Source: Seiridium cupressi (lineage: Eukaryota; Ascomycota; Sordariomycetes; Amphisphaeriales; Sporocadaceae). Taken from it: DNA of 64,000 bases. The notes below the pieces were generated by a model. The model did not search any database and was not told the DNA's origin. It saw only the letters and a list, made by a program, of their open reading frames with translations. The stretch lies in assembly GCA_036674765.1 (NCBI GenBank), contig JARVKI010000054.1:1-64000 (forward strand), given 5' to 3'. The stretch's first letter is position 1, and the number at the start of each line of letters is the position of its first letter. Below are positions 47,400 to 57,716 of the stretch, piece after piece. The position numbers were made by a program, and so were the translations under genes.

Positions 47400-49510
47400 G
47401 ATAAGTCACCAAGGTAACTGGTCCTGAGCACTTTGAGATGTCGTACAATGCTGACATGGCGAGAACTGAGGCCACGGCGTCTGCCAGCCGCGGCAGCATA
47501 TATTCGATACGTGTGAACTGGATAACAACTCTCTCAATCCCGAATCGTTGCACGGAGCATTCCGGACTATCACATCTGTGGGGCGGACTAGTAGGGGACG
47601 TTACACTCGAGGGTCCAATGGCCAATCAAAGAACTGCTATAAGCATGGGTTATCGCGAGGAGAAGACGCAACTGTGGATCTCTATGGTGCTGTGTGGGTG
47701 GACAAGTGTGCTTCGTTGTAGGGGGTCTAGGTCGGGTGTGATAAAAGAAGATGGGCATTGTTGGTATTTACTTGCTGGGGCCGAACTAGATATCGCGATC
47801 TGCAAGAGAATGGAGTGCAGCTTGCAGGTGTTCGTCTTATAAATCATCCTGTTCTTTGGCCAATTGGTTTGTGTGCTGCAATCGGGACTTGGCAATACTT
47901 GGCCCCCCGCTATCGAGGTCCTGCCAGATGCACAGCTGCCGTTATCTACGCCCAGCAAGTCTGGGACGATGCGAAGTCGCCATGTTGCCACTGAGACCTC
48001 GTGATACGTATCCCGGCATATGATGTCGCTATACTTGGTACTAGATGCTCCGACGTTGTCGGAAGCGCAAAGCCGCATACTGGGAGGGGCATGGGTCATA
48101 GCAATGGCGTGATCTAGCCCATAGTGACACCAGCGGACGCTCATCAGAAGTTGGGCAGATCTGACAAAAGTCCATTACGCTACTTGAGCCTGGTCCAATG
48201 GCTCGGGTCACGTACTTGGAATGTACACCAATGAGTTGGAAGTCGGGAAACTACCATTAGCCAGATCTTACTATAGACCGGGCATCTTCCGCTCGAGACC
48301 GATGATATGGCCATGATAACCGTTGTATTACAGCTATTTCGGATCATAAACCGATGGAAACACTCCTGCATTGAATAGCGTCTAGATCCATGCTTGGATC
48401 CAAGCCTGGAGAAGGGCATTCTACCTCCCTCGAGAAAAACATATTCACTATACACACTTTCATCGTTCACATTTCCTGCCTTTGAAAACTATCTTTAACT
48501 ATTTGAGCTGGTCTAGTATAAGTCGTTGCTACCAGGGTTCCTTCATCCACCAACCTCATAAACCGCCTCTTTTCTGGTCTTGTAACTCCGTCCACTTCTC
48601 CTCTTGCGCAGCTCAAACCAGCACCAGCATGTCTCTCATGTTCGACTACTCATCTAGAACGTCTCCGTTCCAGTCGCTTCCCTTGAATCCACTATTTCAA
48701 TCGAAATTCGGCTGTAAGTTCTTCGTGTCCTTGTGAATTTAGGTAGTGTATAGCTCCGGCCGCAGAAGGGGGACGTTCAACGCTGCAGAAGGCCTCGATC
48801 GAGAGCATATCGACATGGAGCTAACGATGGAACGCCTGTTGGCCGTTTAAGGTGGCGAGCAAGCATGGCAACACGTTCACCCACAATAAGCGTAGTTCAC
48901 TTATGCTGAAATCCCTTTTATTGGTAACGGGGGTCATCGTGGTGACAGGAAGATGAGTCGGATCAGTTTCACGAACATAAACCAGCTGCGTACGCTGATC
49001 AAGGCCAACGAGAATAAGACAAGGTTCGGAGAATTGATTCCTCGCTTAGCTATCCCACCGTACGCGGGTGGCACGTGAGGCCAGGTTCTGGGATGCACGT
49101 CGATCCTATCCAAATATCAGTGACGCCTTGTTGGGCGGTCCTGTTTGGCGTCATGTTCCTGGCCGCCCGGCCCTTGACGACCCTTCACGAGTGACACACT
49201 CGGCTGATTGGGTATTTCGACCGATCCTTATTTAAATCCGTCGCATGAGCAAGTGTCCTCAGATCGCAAAACCACCTTGGTTTTATATGATTCCGTCCCA
49301 GTCATTCCTTGTTGTCTATTACTGCATGTCGTGCTCATTTCGTCCATTTCATGCAACATCTCAGGCCAGCGTAGTAACGATTGCCACCCATATGGTAGGC
49401 CTGCTATTAATTGTTAGGAGAAAGGAATGTACTTAAGAGAAATACACTATTATTAAAGTCCAATCTTAGTATACTAAAGTTCTACCTTAGTCCCTCGTTG
49501 AGGTAGTGCC
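47400..49510. other. Intergenic stretch upstream of the OPT gene
   Basis: The left part must hold the OPT promoter. Short frames on both strands have no recognisable content except the weak small-gene candidate near 48629. A conventional gene is not supported. Confidence 0.4.
48629..48824 (+). CDS. Possible small spliced ORF, 51 aa
   Basis: An ATG after a pyrimidine-rich leader opens MSLMFDYSSRTSPFQSLPLN, followed by a good donor (GCT|GTAAGT, 48714). An acceptor at TATAG (48753) would join to a second exon ending at 48824. The intron would be only 40 nt and the protein has no motif, so this may be chance. Confidence 0.2.
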
Positions 49511-50986
49511 TCAATATTCTCGTTCCTGCATTGCCTTGAACCAATGGCTCTGAGCCAGTATCTGCTCAGTCTGCTTCTGGGCTTCGTCCCTGTCGTCTTT
49601 AATAAGTCCCTTTAACTCAAGGTCTATCTCATGCATAACCCTGCACGGGTCACATCTGCCAGTACGACAAGCACTGCCGCCGTCACAATAACTACTTTTG
49701 CTCAATGGGGGTCGCGAGCCCTTGCCGATTCTTGGAGTGTTCGATGGTGATGTCGATACTAACATCTCTTCAGCCGCCTCTCCCCGAATCACTCGCTCCC
49801 TGAAAGAGAGTTTTCTTGATAACGGCTTCGTTGGTGGTGTGTACTTCAAGCTCTGCCGGCGCACTACTGGCAAATCAGGTACAGGAGTACCCTGGGCTTC
49901 AGATCCTAGAAGAGTTGGAGACGGTGTCCTCACCTCGCTTGCTCTGCGTATCAGTCTTCTCGTCTCCTTCGCCCAAGTGCCTGGGGGCGATTGTTCCCTT
50001 ATACGAACCCGGTCGTCTGTCTTGTCTTGGATGATTCCTTCGGTCTCTCGTGATGTTGCTGTTTTGGAAATTCTATCACTACCGCGAACACTATTAGCTG
50101 TTGAAGTGCCTAGGATCTCAAGTTTGGTGGGTGAAGCCGGCCCACCATCAGCCCCTGACGCCAACGAGACGTAAGTAAGCTTGTCCTGAAGCCGATCGAG
50201 AGGACTCCGAACCTGTTTTTCGATGGCAGAATGCTTAGTAGACATGACACGTCCCAAGTGTGGGCGTCGAGTCTCATCTGTGGATTTTGATTGAGTGGCC
50301 CGTTGTGAGGCTCGTTTCTGTTCCTCGTACTTCCCCATGTAGGTCTCCAAGGCCCCTTGAGATGGTTCTACTGTAGACCTTCTCACCGGCGCCGTTTCAA
50401 TGCCGCCATGAACGGTCTCATGAGAATCAACGTCAGGTTTGAAGCTTTGCGCTTCTGAGGATAACCCCATAGGTCTCGCCCTAGGACTCAACCTGGAGAT
50501 TGCTGACTTACTAGACTTCTTCTTTTTCTCCGAGGAAGACTTTTTCCCGCCATTTGGCTTTTTGGGTGGCAGATTCAGAGGCTTGGGGACTAGAACCACT
50601 GGTTGAAAGAAAGCAGGAGCTTCGTCCTCATCAAAATCGGATACGACAGATAAGACGTAGCATTGGTCACACTCCTTATCACCGCAGGGTACTGGATGTC
50701 CGTAGTCGGAGTCTTTGATACTCACTACAGTCAAATTCGTGGTTGAGGGCTGCGGCCGTGGACCTCGGTGCCACACATCGATGTCATCATCGGTCATCGT
50801 TGGTTTTGGTGATGGTTGTTTCTGTTGATCCATAATTGCATCAATAGAGATAGGCAAATCCTTGCTGCGTAGTGCTGAGAATCGCCTCTGGGACTCGGCG
50901 AGTTTTCTTCTGATTTCTTCCGTTCTGGGGTCTGGAGCCGGAGTTGGCTCCGGCTCTTTTGCGTAATATTTTGGGTCGAGTGGCAT
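49511..50986 (-). CDS. Hypothetical disordered protein with Cys motifs, 491 aa
   Basis: I do not recognise this gene. It is one uninterrupted frame from MPLDPKYYAKEPEP. A predicted helix comes first (RTEEIRRKLAESQRRFSAL). A Cys cluster follows (CGDKECDQC, near 105), then a Lys/Ser-rich basic patch (KKSSSEKKKKSSKS) and long Ser/Thr/Arg-rich disorder. A second Cys cluster comes near residue 440 (CDGGSACRTGRCDPC), with a helical C-terminus. The two CxxxxCxxC-like clusters could bind zinc, alone or together, but this is inference. The basic patch suggests a nuclear or RNA-associated protein. No introns or breaks are visible. Confidence 0.72.
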   Translation of the reverse strand: MPLDPKYYAKEPEPTPAPDPRTEEIRRKLAESQRRFSALRSKDLPISIDAIMDQQKQPSPKPTMTDDDIDVWHRGPRPQPSTTNLTVVSIKDSDYGHPVPCGDKECDQCYVLSVVSDFDEDEAPAFFQPVVLVPKPLNLPPKKPNGGKKSSSEKKKKSSKSAISRLSPRARPMGLSSEAQSFKPDVDSHETVHGGIETAPVRRSTVEPSQGALETYMGKYEEQKRASQRATQSKSTDETRRPHLGRVMSTKHSAIEKQVRSPLDRLQDKLTYVSLASGADGGPASPTKLEILGTSTANSVRGSDRISKTATSRETEGIIQDKTDDRVRIREQSPPGTWAKETRRLIRRASEVRTPSPTLLGSEAQGTPVPDLPVVRRQSLKYTPPTKPLSRKLSFRERVIRGEAAEEMLVSTSPSNTPRIGKGSRPPLSKSSYCDGGSACRTGRCDPCRVMHEIDLELKGLIKDDRDEAQKQTEQILAQSHWFKAMQEREY

Positions 50987-52439
50987 TGTAATAAAGTGTT
51001 ATTTGATTTAGAATGGTGATATTTTATCTGAGAGGAATCAGACATACCGTAAGGCGCTCCCTCAGTGTTAATATATCTTTGGCGACAATGACTTTGATGA
51101 TGTTATGGTCAAAGGAGACCATTTTTACTGATCATTATTGGAATCTTTGATGGACCCTGTAATCTGTGTCTGTACTGTTAATGTTCCTTGTCTTGGATCA
51201 TGCATAACAAAGCCGTTTCATTCATCCCACAACCCGCTAGAACTCTTGGAAAGGCAAGTGAAACGCGTCAAAGACTTTGACAATAGAACAAACTTTCTTC
51301 AATTATTGTGATGCATATTGAGCAACTAGAGGGAGCTGGTTTGTTAAGGGAGATGTGAATGGATTTTGATCTAGTGAGCAAGTCGAGCATACTGAAGGTA
51401 GAAGGCTACACCTGCACTCGGACGAAAATCAATGCGTCAAGGTCATGTTTTGCCCCGGACAGATCTGATCCTCGCTTGGTCACATATACGTGCGCTGCAA
51501 GAATGCTGGTCGGACTATTGAGATAGCATGCAAATGTAAACGCTGTCCATCCTTCGAATCTTCTATCACAGGCAAATATAATCGTAGAGTTCGATCATTG
51601 AGCACAACATTGGGCACCTTATCTCTTAGTGTTGGGTTAATGGATCGTCAGAGATATGCTAGTCCGATGACGACGTCATTTGATCGGCCCTTTGCCATAC
51701 GTCGAGCAACCGTGGTGGAATCATCAGTAGAAACATGTCGTTTCAAAACTATTTAGTAGCTTATGGAACTACCATGACCTGATTTTCCCGTCACTCGAAG
51801 CGCAGTCCGGAACTCGATGGCGCTGCTGACGTCAGCAATGAGGCATGGAATGTAATGGATATCGCCAATGATAAGCATTGAGGTGAAACTATCGATATTG
51901 CATGGATGTTATGGGGTAAATAAGTGACTTACGAATATTTTCAATTCGCTGCTGGCATTGTAACAATCCAATCACAGGTTTCACACTGTACACCTCCACT
52001 CAGACACGCGTTAGCCTGACTCTTGATTCGGTCGCGCATATCTATGAAAGGAAGTGAGTGGGACGTTTTCTGCAGTGTTGACGGCAGCTGAGTAAGCCTC
52101 CATAGTTTGATAGGCTCCATTTAGACCATTCGCCGTGGCAGTACGAGCTTCCCCAAGCGACTTCTAGTAGACGTGGAGTATACAAGACCTAATAGCGAAT
52201 TCAATTGGGATTGTTGGGGAATTCGCTAAAATTTGGAAAGCTCCTTTGGATTTCCCAATTTCGATACGCGAGAATCTGAACGCTAAAGCCTTCGGATTGA
52301 CGATTCTATGTATCTAGTTTGTTTGTTTGTTTATCTGTTTAACGTCTGGGGCAGTCCTATCCTATCTGTACGTAGGGTAACTCTATTAATTTCCCGAGGC
52401 TTATGGGACGTGGTAAGTTTGTATGTTAGATGCTAAATT

Positions 52440-52548
52440 ATCTTCGATGGTCAATACGTTGGTTACTACCGGAGATCGCGACACTTCGTTCCTTAGATAG
52501 AATATTTATTCGATTTCGATCGAAATCTTCGTTTTCGCCGAACCCGTA

Positions 52549-52618
<70 letters not shown>

Positions 52619-52724
52619 NNNNNNNNNNAAATATGTTGTTTCCTCCGGGCGATCGCTACAATTCGTTCCTTTTATTTAATTTTTTTTCTATTTTGATTTA
52701 AATTTTGGTTTTCGCCGAACCCGT
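52440..52724 (+). repeat. Diverged direct repeats flanking a gap
   Basis: A segment of about 100 bp (52440-52547) recurs at 52629-52724. Shared landmarks are CGATCGC/AGATCGCGAC, TTCGTTCCTT and TTTTCGCCGAACCCGT. Many differences read as C in the left copy and T in the right copy, the pattern left by repeat-induced point mutation. The left copy ends in poly-G and the right one in poly-C. Confidence 0.7.
52550..52628. other. Poly-G tract and assembly gap
   Basis: A run of nearly 70 G with a single C at 52582 is followed by 10 unknown bases (52619-52628). Such a long G run next to a gap is likely to be partly a sequencing or assembly artefact. Confidence 0.9.
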
Positions 52725-52744
52725 CCCCCCCCCCCCCCCCCCCC
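52725..52744. repeat. Poly-C tract
   Basis: Twenty consecutive C directly after the second copy of the motif CGCCGAACCCGT. It mirrors the poly-G run on the other side of the gap, which raises the possibility of a misjoined inverted structure. Confidence 0.9.
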
Positions 52745-52989
52745 TTTCGCTCCGTTTCTTTGGCTAGTTGATCGTTCCCGTATTGATCCCTTGTACCGCG
52801 AATCCCTTTTCGATAGCGATAGCTCCGGATCACCGGTGGTTTGGACGAGCGAGGGTCATGGTTTTCCCCCGTACGTAATCTTACTCGAATTCCCGTAAAA
52901 CTTAAATTCTCGTTACAAAATCGCCAATACGTTTACGCTTTCTTCACTTGTAGAAAAGTCCCGCCTACAAATTGTATGCGTTTCATCTG

Positions 52990-53019
52990 CCGTTCTTATT
53001 AAGCTATTGATAAGAACGG
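52990..53019. repeat. Perfect 10-bp hairpin
   Basis: CCGTTCTTAT and its exact reverse complement ATAAGAACGG are separated by 10 bases. It lies 112 bp upstream of the solo LTR. No T-run follows that would suggest a terminator, and its role is unknown. Confidence 0.7.
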
Positions 53020-53130
53020 GGTGGTGGAGTATGTATTATAGTCGAAAAGTTTAATTCTACGTATCCACTTATATTTCTTGGCGTATTTTAAAATAACTTA
53101 AATTTTATAAAATGTTTGCGATTGTGTTTC

Positions 53131-53306
53131 TGTCACAGGGGACTCATGCTGGGCTGCCAGCCACGACCCGTATGTCCCGTCTGTCGTATATAAGGGGTCT
53201 GGTCCCGTTGTTCGTCGTCAGGGAGGATCTTAGCCCTTAGCTTTTATTACCGTATCGTATCTATTTCGTTGCCGTACCTCACCTACGTCGTATCCGTATT
53301 GTGACA
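53131..53306 (+). mobile_element. Solo LTR of a retrotransposon
   Basis: The 176-bp element begins TGTCACA and ends TGTGACA, forming the TG...CA ends and short inverted repeat typical of LTRs. It carries a promoter box TATATAAG at 53187-53194, as LTRs do. It is flanked by GTTTC on the left and GTTTT on the right, a 5-bp target duplication with one C-to-T change. No internal retroelement genes are present on either side, so it looks like the product of LTR-LTR recombination. The family is not identified. Confidence 0.7.
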
Positions 53307-53415
53307 GTTTTATTAAATTTATTGTTCCCAATAATACCAGCTAAAACGCCATACTCACACTGATCTGACATTGAGAAACACCAGTTTCACTAAATATTCA
53401 TCTATCACTCACAAT

Positions 53416-55234
53416 ATGGGGCCGATTTCAAGCCAGTCTCCTCAGTCGTTTGCCTACCACTATGTTTCACTGGGACTTACACTCTACTACGCCGTCGAAG
53501 GCGGGTTGAAGCTGATTTGCCGGCGGTTCCGACCAGACTTCCATCAGAAATTGAAGAACGACAACAGATTTCTGCCTTTCTTCGGTTTCGCTATGGGTTG
53601 GCTGATTACGCTATCCTCAACTCCAATCTGCATCTACGCTTTCATGACCAGCAATCCAGATGCATCACTGCACCCGTCACTGTCCGGACAGATGTGCATC
53701 GGATCTCGCTCGATCCTTTGGGTGTCTGAGCTCAACCGCTTGGAGTATCTCTCTGCTTTCATCAAGCACCATTTTGGCGCGCTCACACCTGATATGGCAT
53801 TTGCACAGCGATGTAGCACTGGCACCTCTTTACCTCATCTACGCCTCGCTCACAACGGAATTGTTCTCCACCGCCACCTCCATGCTGACCATCGCGGGAT
53901 ACAAGTCCACGAACTCGCTCCTGGCTCGAAGAATCCAGCAAGCTCATACCATTGCCGCCCCGCTGCTCCGTACGCCTCCTGTCATTTACACCGCATTCTC
54001 CGAACTTCCCCAGCTTGCCGGCGTGCAGCGCATCTTCGCAGCCATCTTCCTGACTGGCTTCCTGTGGAGTTTTCTGCGATCGACTCCTCGAGAGTTAAGG
54101 CGTCTCGACATGCTTCCAGATCTAAGCACATGGCAGACCAAGGTCCGTAGTTTGAACCTCTTTGGTATTTTCGTTTCCGCTGCATACTGTGCTTTGGTTC
54201 TCTCTACGCTGAACCTTTACTCGATGTCTGGAGGGTCCGGCTCTTGGCGAACTGTTTCTTTTCTCTTGTTCCAGGCTGCACTCTCGGGGTTCGTTGGCGC
54301 GCGTGCGCCTTCCATTCTCAGTGGATGTGGAAAGCTTCTTGCACCGACCGGCTACTGGCAGCAGTCAGGTGTTGCTGCGTCCGTAATGGCTGTTCTGCTC
54401 AGCCCATTTTCAGACCTGTATATTTCCGAAAGACTTCGGCTTCTATCAGCGGCTGCAGTTTCGCTTTTGCTTGGTGAGGCAGTTGGTCGTGTCGGATGCC
54501 ATTTTGCAGGATGTTGCGGCTCGTCGTATGGCAACGCCTTCGTAAATATGGAGAAAAGACCGAACAACCATGGCCATAAGGGAATATCAGTGCCTTTACT
54601 GGTTACCCTTCTGTCCTTTATCTCCTATATCGCCGTTACCGCGGCGTTTTTAGTCAACTTCTCCAATTTATTTCAAGCGGCAGCAGTCTCTTTAGCGCTT
54701 CATGGATCAACCCGCATGGTTGTCGAAGCATTTCGTAAAGATGTTCCGCAAAGCAAGACCTTAGGAATCAAGCCCACGTTGGCCTTTACGGCTGTTGAAT
54801 TGCTGGCCGGAGTCTTATGCATGCTCCTTGCGCCATCCGTCGAACAGGGCTTCGTTCAGAAAGTGGATATAAATCCCGCCGGCTTGTTCCCCATCTTCAC
54901 TTCTTTATCCTTACCAGCAATCTTAGCTGGATTCACACAAACTTGTTCAGGCTCTGGAATGGAAAGCCTGGACAGTACTGGAGTTGCAGCGCTCGCAATC
55001 CCTATACTTCTCTTTGGCATAGCACAAGTTTGTTCCGGCAGTGGTATGGAGGCGATTGAGCCCTCGGCTGTGGCATTGGCGCTACCGAGTGCTTCCCTAG
55101 GTCTATTCACACAGGCTTGTCCAGGTTCAGGAATGGAATCAGTTGAAAATGAAGACTCCACTGAGAATGTGAAACTCAAGGCCAACCAACTGATGCTCCC
55201 GCTTTCTTCCATTCAGCCTTGTGGTGGAGTCTGA
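53416..55234 (+). CDS. TLC-like / Lgt-like fusion membrane protein, frame broken
   Basis: The first part (from MGPISSQSPQSFAYHYVSLG, 53416) is a multi-helix region whose blocks CIGSRSILWVSELNRLEYL and FIKHHFGAL recall TLC (TRAM-LAG-CLN8) domains of lipid enzymes. It continues in another frame as DVALAPLYLIYASLTTELFS. The change falls near 53790-53812, with no splice site to explain it. The second half (about 54480-54760) has VGRVGCHFAGCCGSSYGNAF and LHGSTRMVVEAFRKD. These match the two signatures of prolipoprotein diacylglyceryl transferase (Lgt), a bacterial enzyme, in its Cys-Cys variant. Three GSGME repeats end the protein. If the frame is restored the total is about 605 aa. Function in a fungus is unknown; lipid or glycerophosphate-group transfer is only a guess. 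Confidence 0.6.
54930..55150 (+). repeat. Three in-frame GSGME repeats
   Basis: The C-terminus of the TLC/Lgt-like protein contains TQTCSGSGMESLD, AQVCSGSGMEAIEP and TQACPGSGMESVEN, spaced about 31-35 residues. Each follows a short hydrophobic stretch. The units are too diverged at DNA level to be a recent duplication. Confidence 0.85.
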
Positions 55235-55540
55235 AGGCAGGATGGAAAGAGCAGAGCCGATTCATTGTGGCCAGGTTCCGTGAATGTGAAACTGACCTAG
55301 CTGTCATATGTTGAGAGGACAACTATAACCCGAGAGATGATAGCAGAATCCTGAATAGGCGCGGTTGAGTGTTTGGTTATTGACATAACAGCAATTATCA
55401 TTGAAGGCTGGCGCCAAATGAGCTTCTTGGGGGGTTTTGATTTTAGTTTGAGATTGAAAGTAATATCTTCCAAATATGTATTCCCGTCCAGGACCAGCAC
55501 ATTTAATACAAGCTTGTTTTCCCGTCAAATCATTCTTTCT
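55235..55540. other. Convergent 3' flanks
   Basis: Region between the ends of the TLC/Lgt-like gene and the second tyrosinase. No feature seen. Confidence 0.5.
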
Positions 55541-56686
55541 TCATTCGTATCCATAGCAGAAATCCCCTGCCTCAACATCCATCAACTCTTCAGTCCTCTT
55601 CTCCTCACCCAACACACCCCAGCGCTGCACTGTATCGAGCGTAACCTCCTCAGCACCTGGCGGATCAAAGATGACTGTCGTACCATTCAGCGCGTTAGTC
55701 CTTGTGTCGGGATCTGTACCTTGCCAGATCGTCCACATCCTATCTATCATAGCATGATGCAAGAAGAATGCCGGATCTGAAGGACTAGCGAAGAAGTCGA
55801 TTAGTGCCAGTCCGATACTGAAGTGCCCGCCAGGATGCACACCGATGTCTGTCGTGGTCGACGAGATGTTTGACATGGTGCTCTGAAAGCTGGTGATGTC
55901 GGGTTGGGAGAGTAAGTAGTCAACCACAGTCTGATTGCCGTAAAGGGTGGCGATATAGTTGTTCAGGTCGCGCTGCAGGCAGTGTGGCGTATAATCTGTC
56001 CAGTTGGGGAGTAGACCACCGTTGAAGACGAGGGTGAAGTCATAGGGGCCCAGATTCACGGTCATATTCTACAAGATCAATCGGTCAGCTATCACGCAGG
56101 GCGTGGAAAACCCGCCGGAAAGGGACTACGAGCTCACCTGAAAGGGGCCACTGGTCACACAACCCCCTCCAGTACCATGTGGCAGCTCCGCACCTCCAAC
56201 TATATAGCCTCCGTAATCCACATATTCCCCATCACCCGAGAGCGATGTCTCGGTGCCATCAAACAACGGACTGCCCGCCAGATCCTCGCACCAAAGCGCC
56301 CAGTTCCAGTACGGCTGATACCCGTCGTATCCGCACTCCTCTCGTAGTGCCTGTTCCCAGAGCCAGACGAAATTGCGATGCCAGGACAGGAACACTCCGG
56401 AGAGGTGGACGCTCATGGTGTTGTTGGCATGGACGGCAGTAAAGTCGTCGAAGCGGGTCTTGGCTCCGGGGACTTCGCCCTCCGGAATAATGGATGGTCT
56501 GCTCTGCATGCAAAGGACAGCGTCGATATACGAGCGGCGCTCGAACTTGGTGAGTGAGCCCCATTCGCGACGGAGGACTGTATTCTGCGGTGCACAGGTT
56601 GGATAGTCGCGCACTGCAGTACTTATACCTCGCTCGACAAGGGACAGCAAACTCAGGGTAGTATAGAGCTTCATTATTGGCAACAC
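55541..56686 (-). CDS. Secreted tyrosinase (second copy)
   Basis: Two exons (56686-56138 and 56068-55541) give 358 aa. Translation may instead start at the second Met (residue 5), which leaves a better signal peptide, MKLYTTLSLLSLVERGISTA. CuA ligands are H86 (VHANN), H94 (SVHLSG) and H103 (SWHRNFVW). CuB ligands are H261 and H265 (HPGGHFSIG) and H288 (FFLHHAMIDR). Asn-x-Ser/Thr sites are frequent, as in secreted enzymes. It shares little sequence with the tyrosinase at 38.8 kb beyond the copper motifs, so this is not a recent local duplication. The CuB HPGGH form resembles the NspC / aminophenol-oxidase-like group of fungal enzymes, so substrates other than tyrosine are possible. Confidence 0.88.
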
Positions 56687-57716
56687 GATTTCTGGTCATA
56701 GCTAGCCAAAACGTGAGCAGTAATAACCCAACAAAATTGATCATCAACAGAACATAACGAGAAATCGGGGGTTTCGCCCCCCTCCTCCATAAGCCAACAG
56801 ACATGTAAAGCTTGTGGTCTCTTGAGATCTAGAAGCACACCGTCCAAGGATCCCCGCATACCGCATTGCCAGGTGCATATCTGTATGCCTGCACCGTAAG
56901 CCGTAATGCAACGCTAGGCCTGGTTTTGTTCAATTGTTCGCCTGCACATGAAGATTAACACTCCGCTACAAAGCCACACCAATTGATGCGATTGCACCAG
57001 TGGTGAGGGGGGAGAAGCCTCCCACATCCCGAGGTGGGAAGTCGTCTGGCCAGGACTGTTCGGTTGGCTATTCGGTGCCCGAGGCAATTGTGAGGATTCA
57101 AACACTATGCAAAGTGCTCATGGACCTGGCCTTAGTCGTGCTATACCTCCGAAGACAACAGTTTGGGAATATGGCAGCGCGTTTTGCAATGCTTCTGACA
57201 AGTAGAATTTTCGGGGATGGTCTAAATACAATTCATCATCCTCTGGGTGCTATTCTACAGCCATCTCGCGCAAACTGAAACTGCTATGCTCGCCATGTGT
57301 CCTTTGCATCGCCCGGCACTAGAGCGAACATGGTATCTTGATTGCCGGAACCCCGTCAATGCCAACACAACTCCTCAACGCCTCTTCCGTGCAAGTTTAC
57401 GGAGAGAAAGCAAAACAAATCCACACGCTGTCCCAGGAAATCAAACATAGAGCACAATGCCACACGTGCCAGAGGAAGTTTGGCTGCCGTTGTGTCTTGT
57501 GCTCTTCTACAATATCAAACAGTAATGATATGGTCTTTTGCCACATCCAACCATCACAGCCTGGTAGCTAATGACAGAAAGGATCACCACCTACTCCAGG
57601 TCAGGAGGCGAGAAGGCTTCGCGATTGGTGTGGGTTTGGTGTGTCAACGTCGTCAAATTCGGTGGACGGCTGACGACTGTAGGTGATAGCCTTTGCCCAT
57701 AGTCGGCGCCGCTGCT
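56687..57716. other. Intergenic stretch, no supported gene
   Basis: Tyrosinase promoter on the left and HPC2 3' flank on the right. Short frames only. Confidence 0.5.

Larger units (their letters stand above)
50987..53130. other. AT-rich, gene-free region
   Basis: No gene is supported. AT content rises toward the right, with many TTAAT and ATTTA strings, and the interval contains the gap, homopolymers and diverged repeats listed separately. This looks like repeat-derived, possibly RIP-mutated DNA. Confidence 0.5.

Noticed and set aside
51000..53400. CRISPR-like or phage element
   Set aside because: No regular spacers and a clearly eukaryotic context; repeats are diverged and transposon-like.
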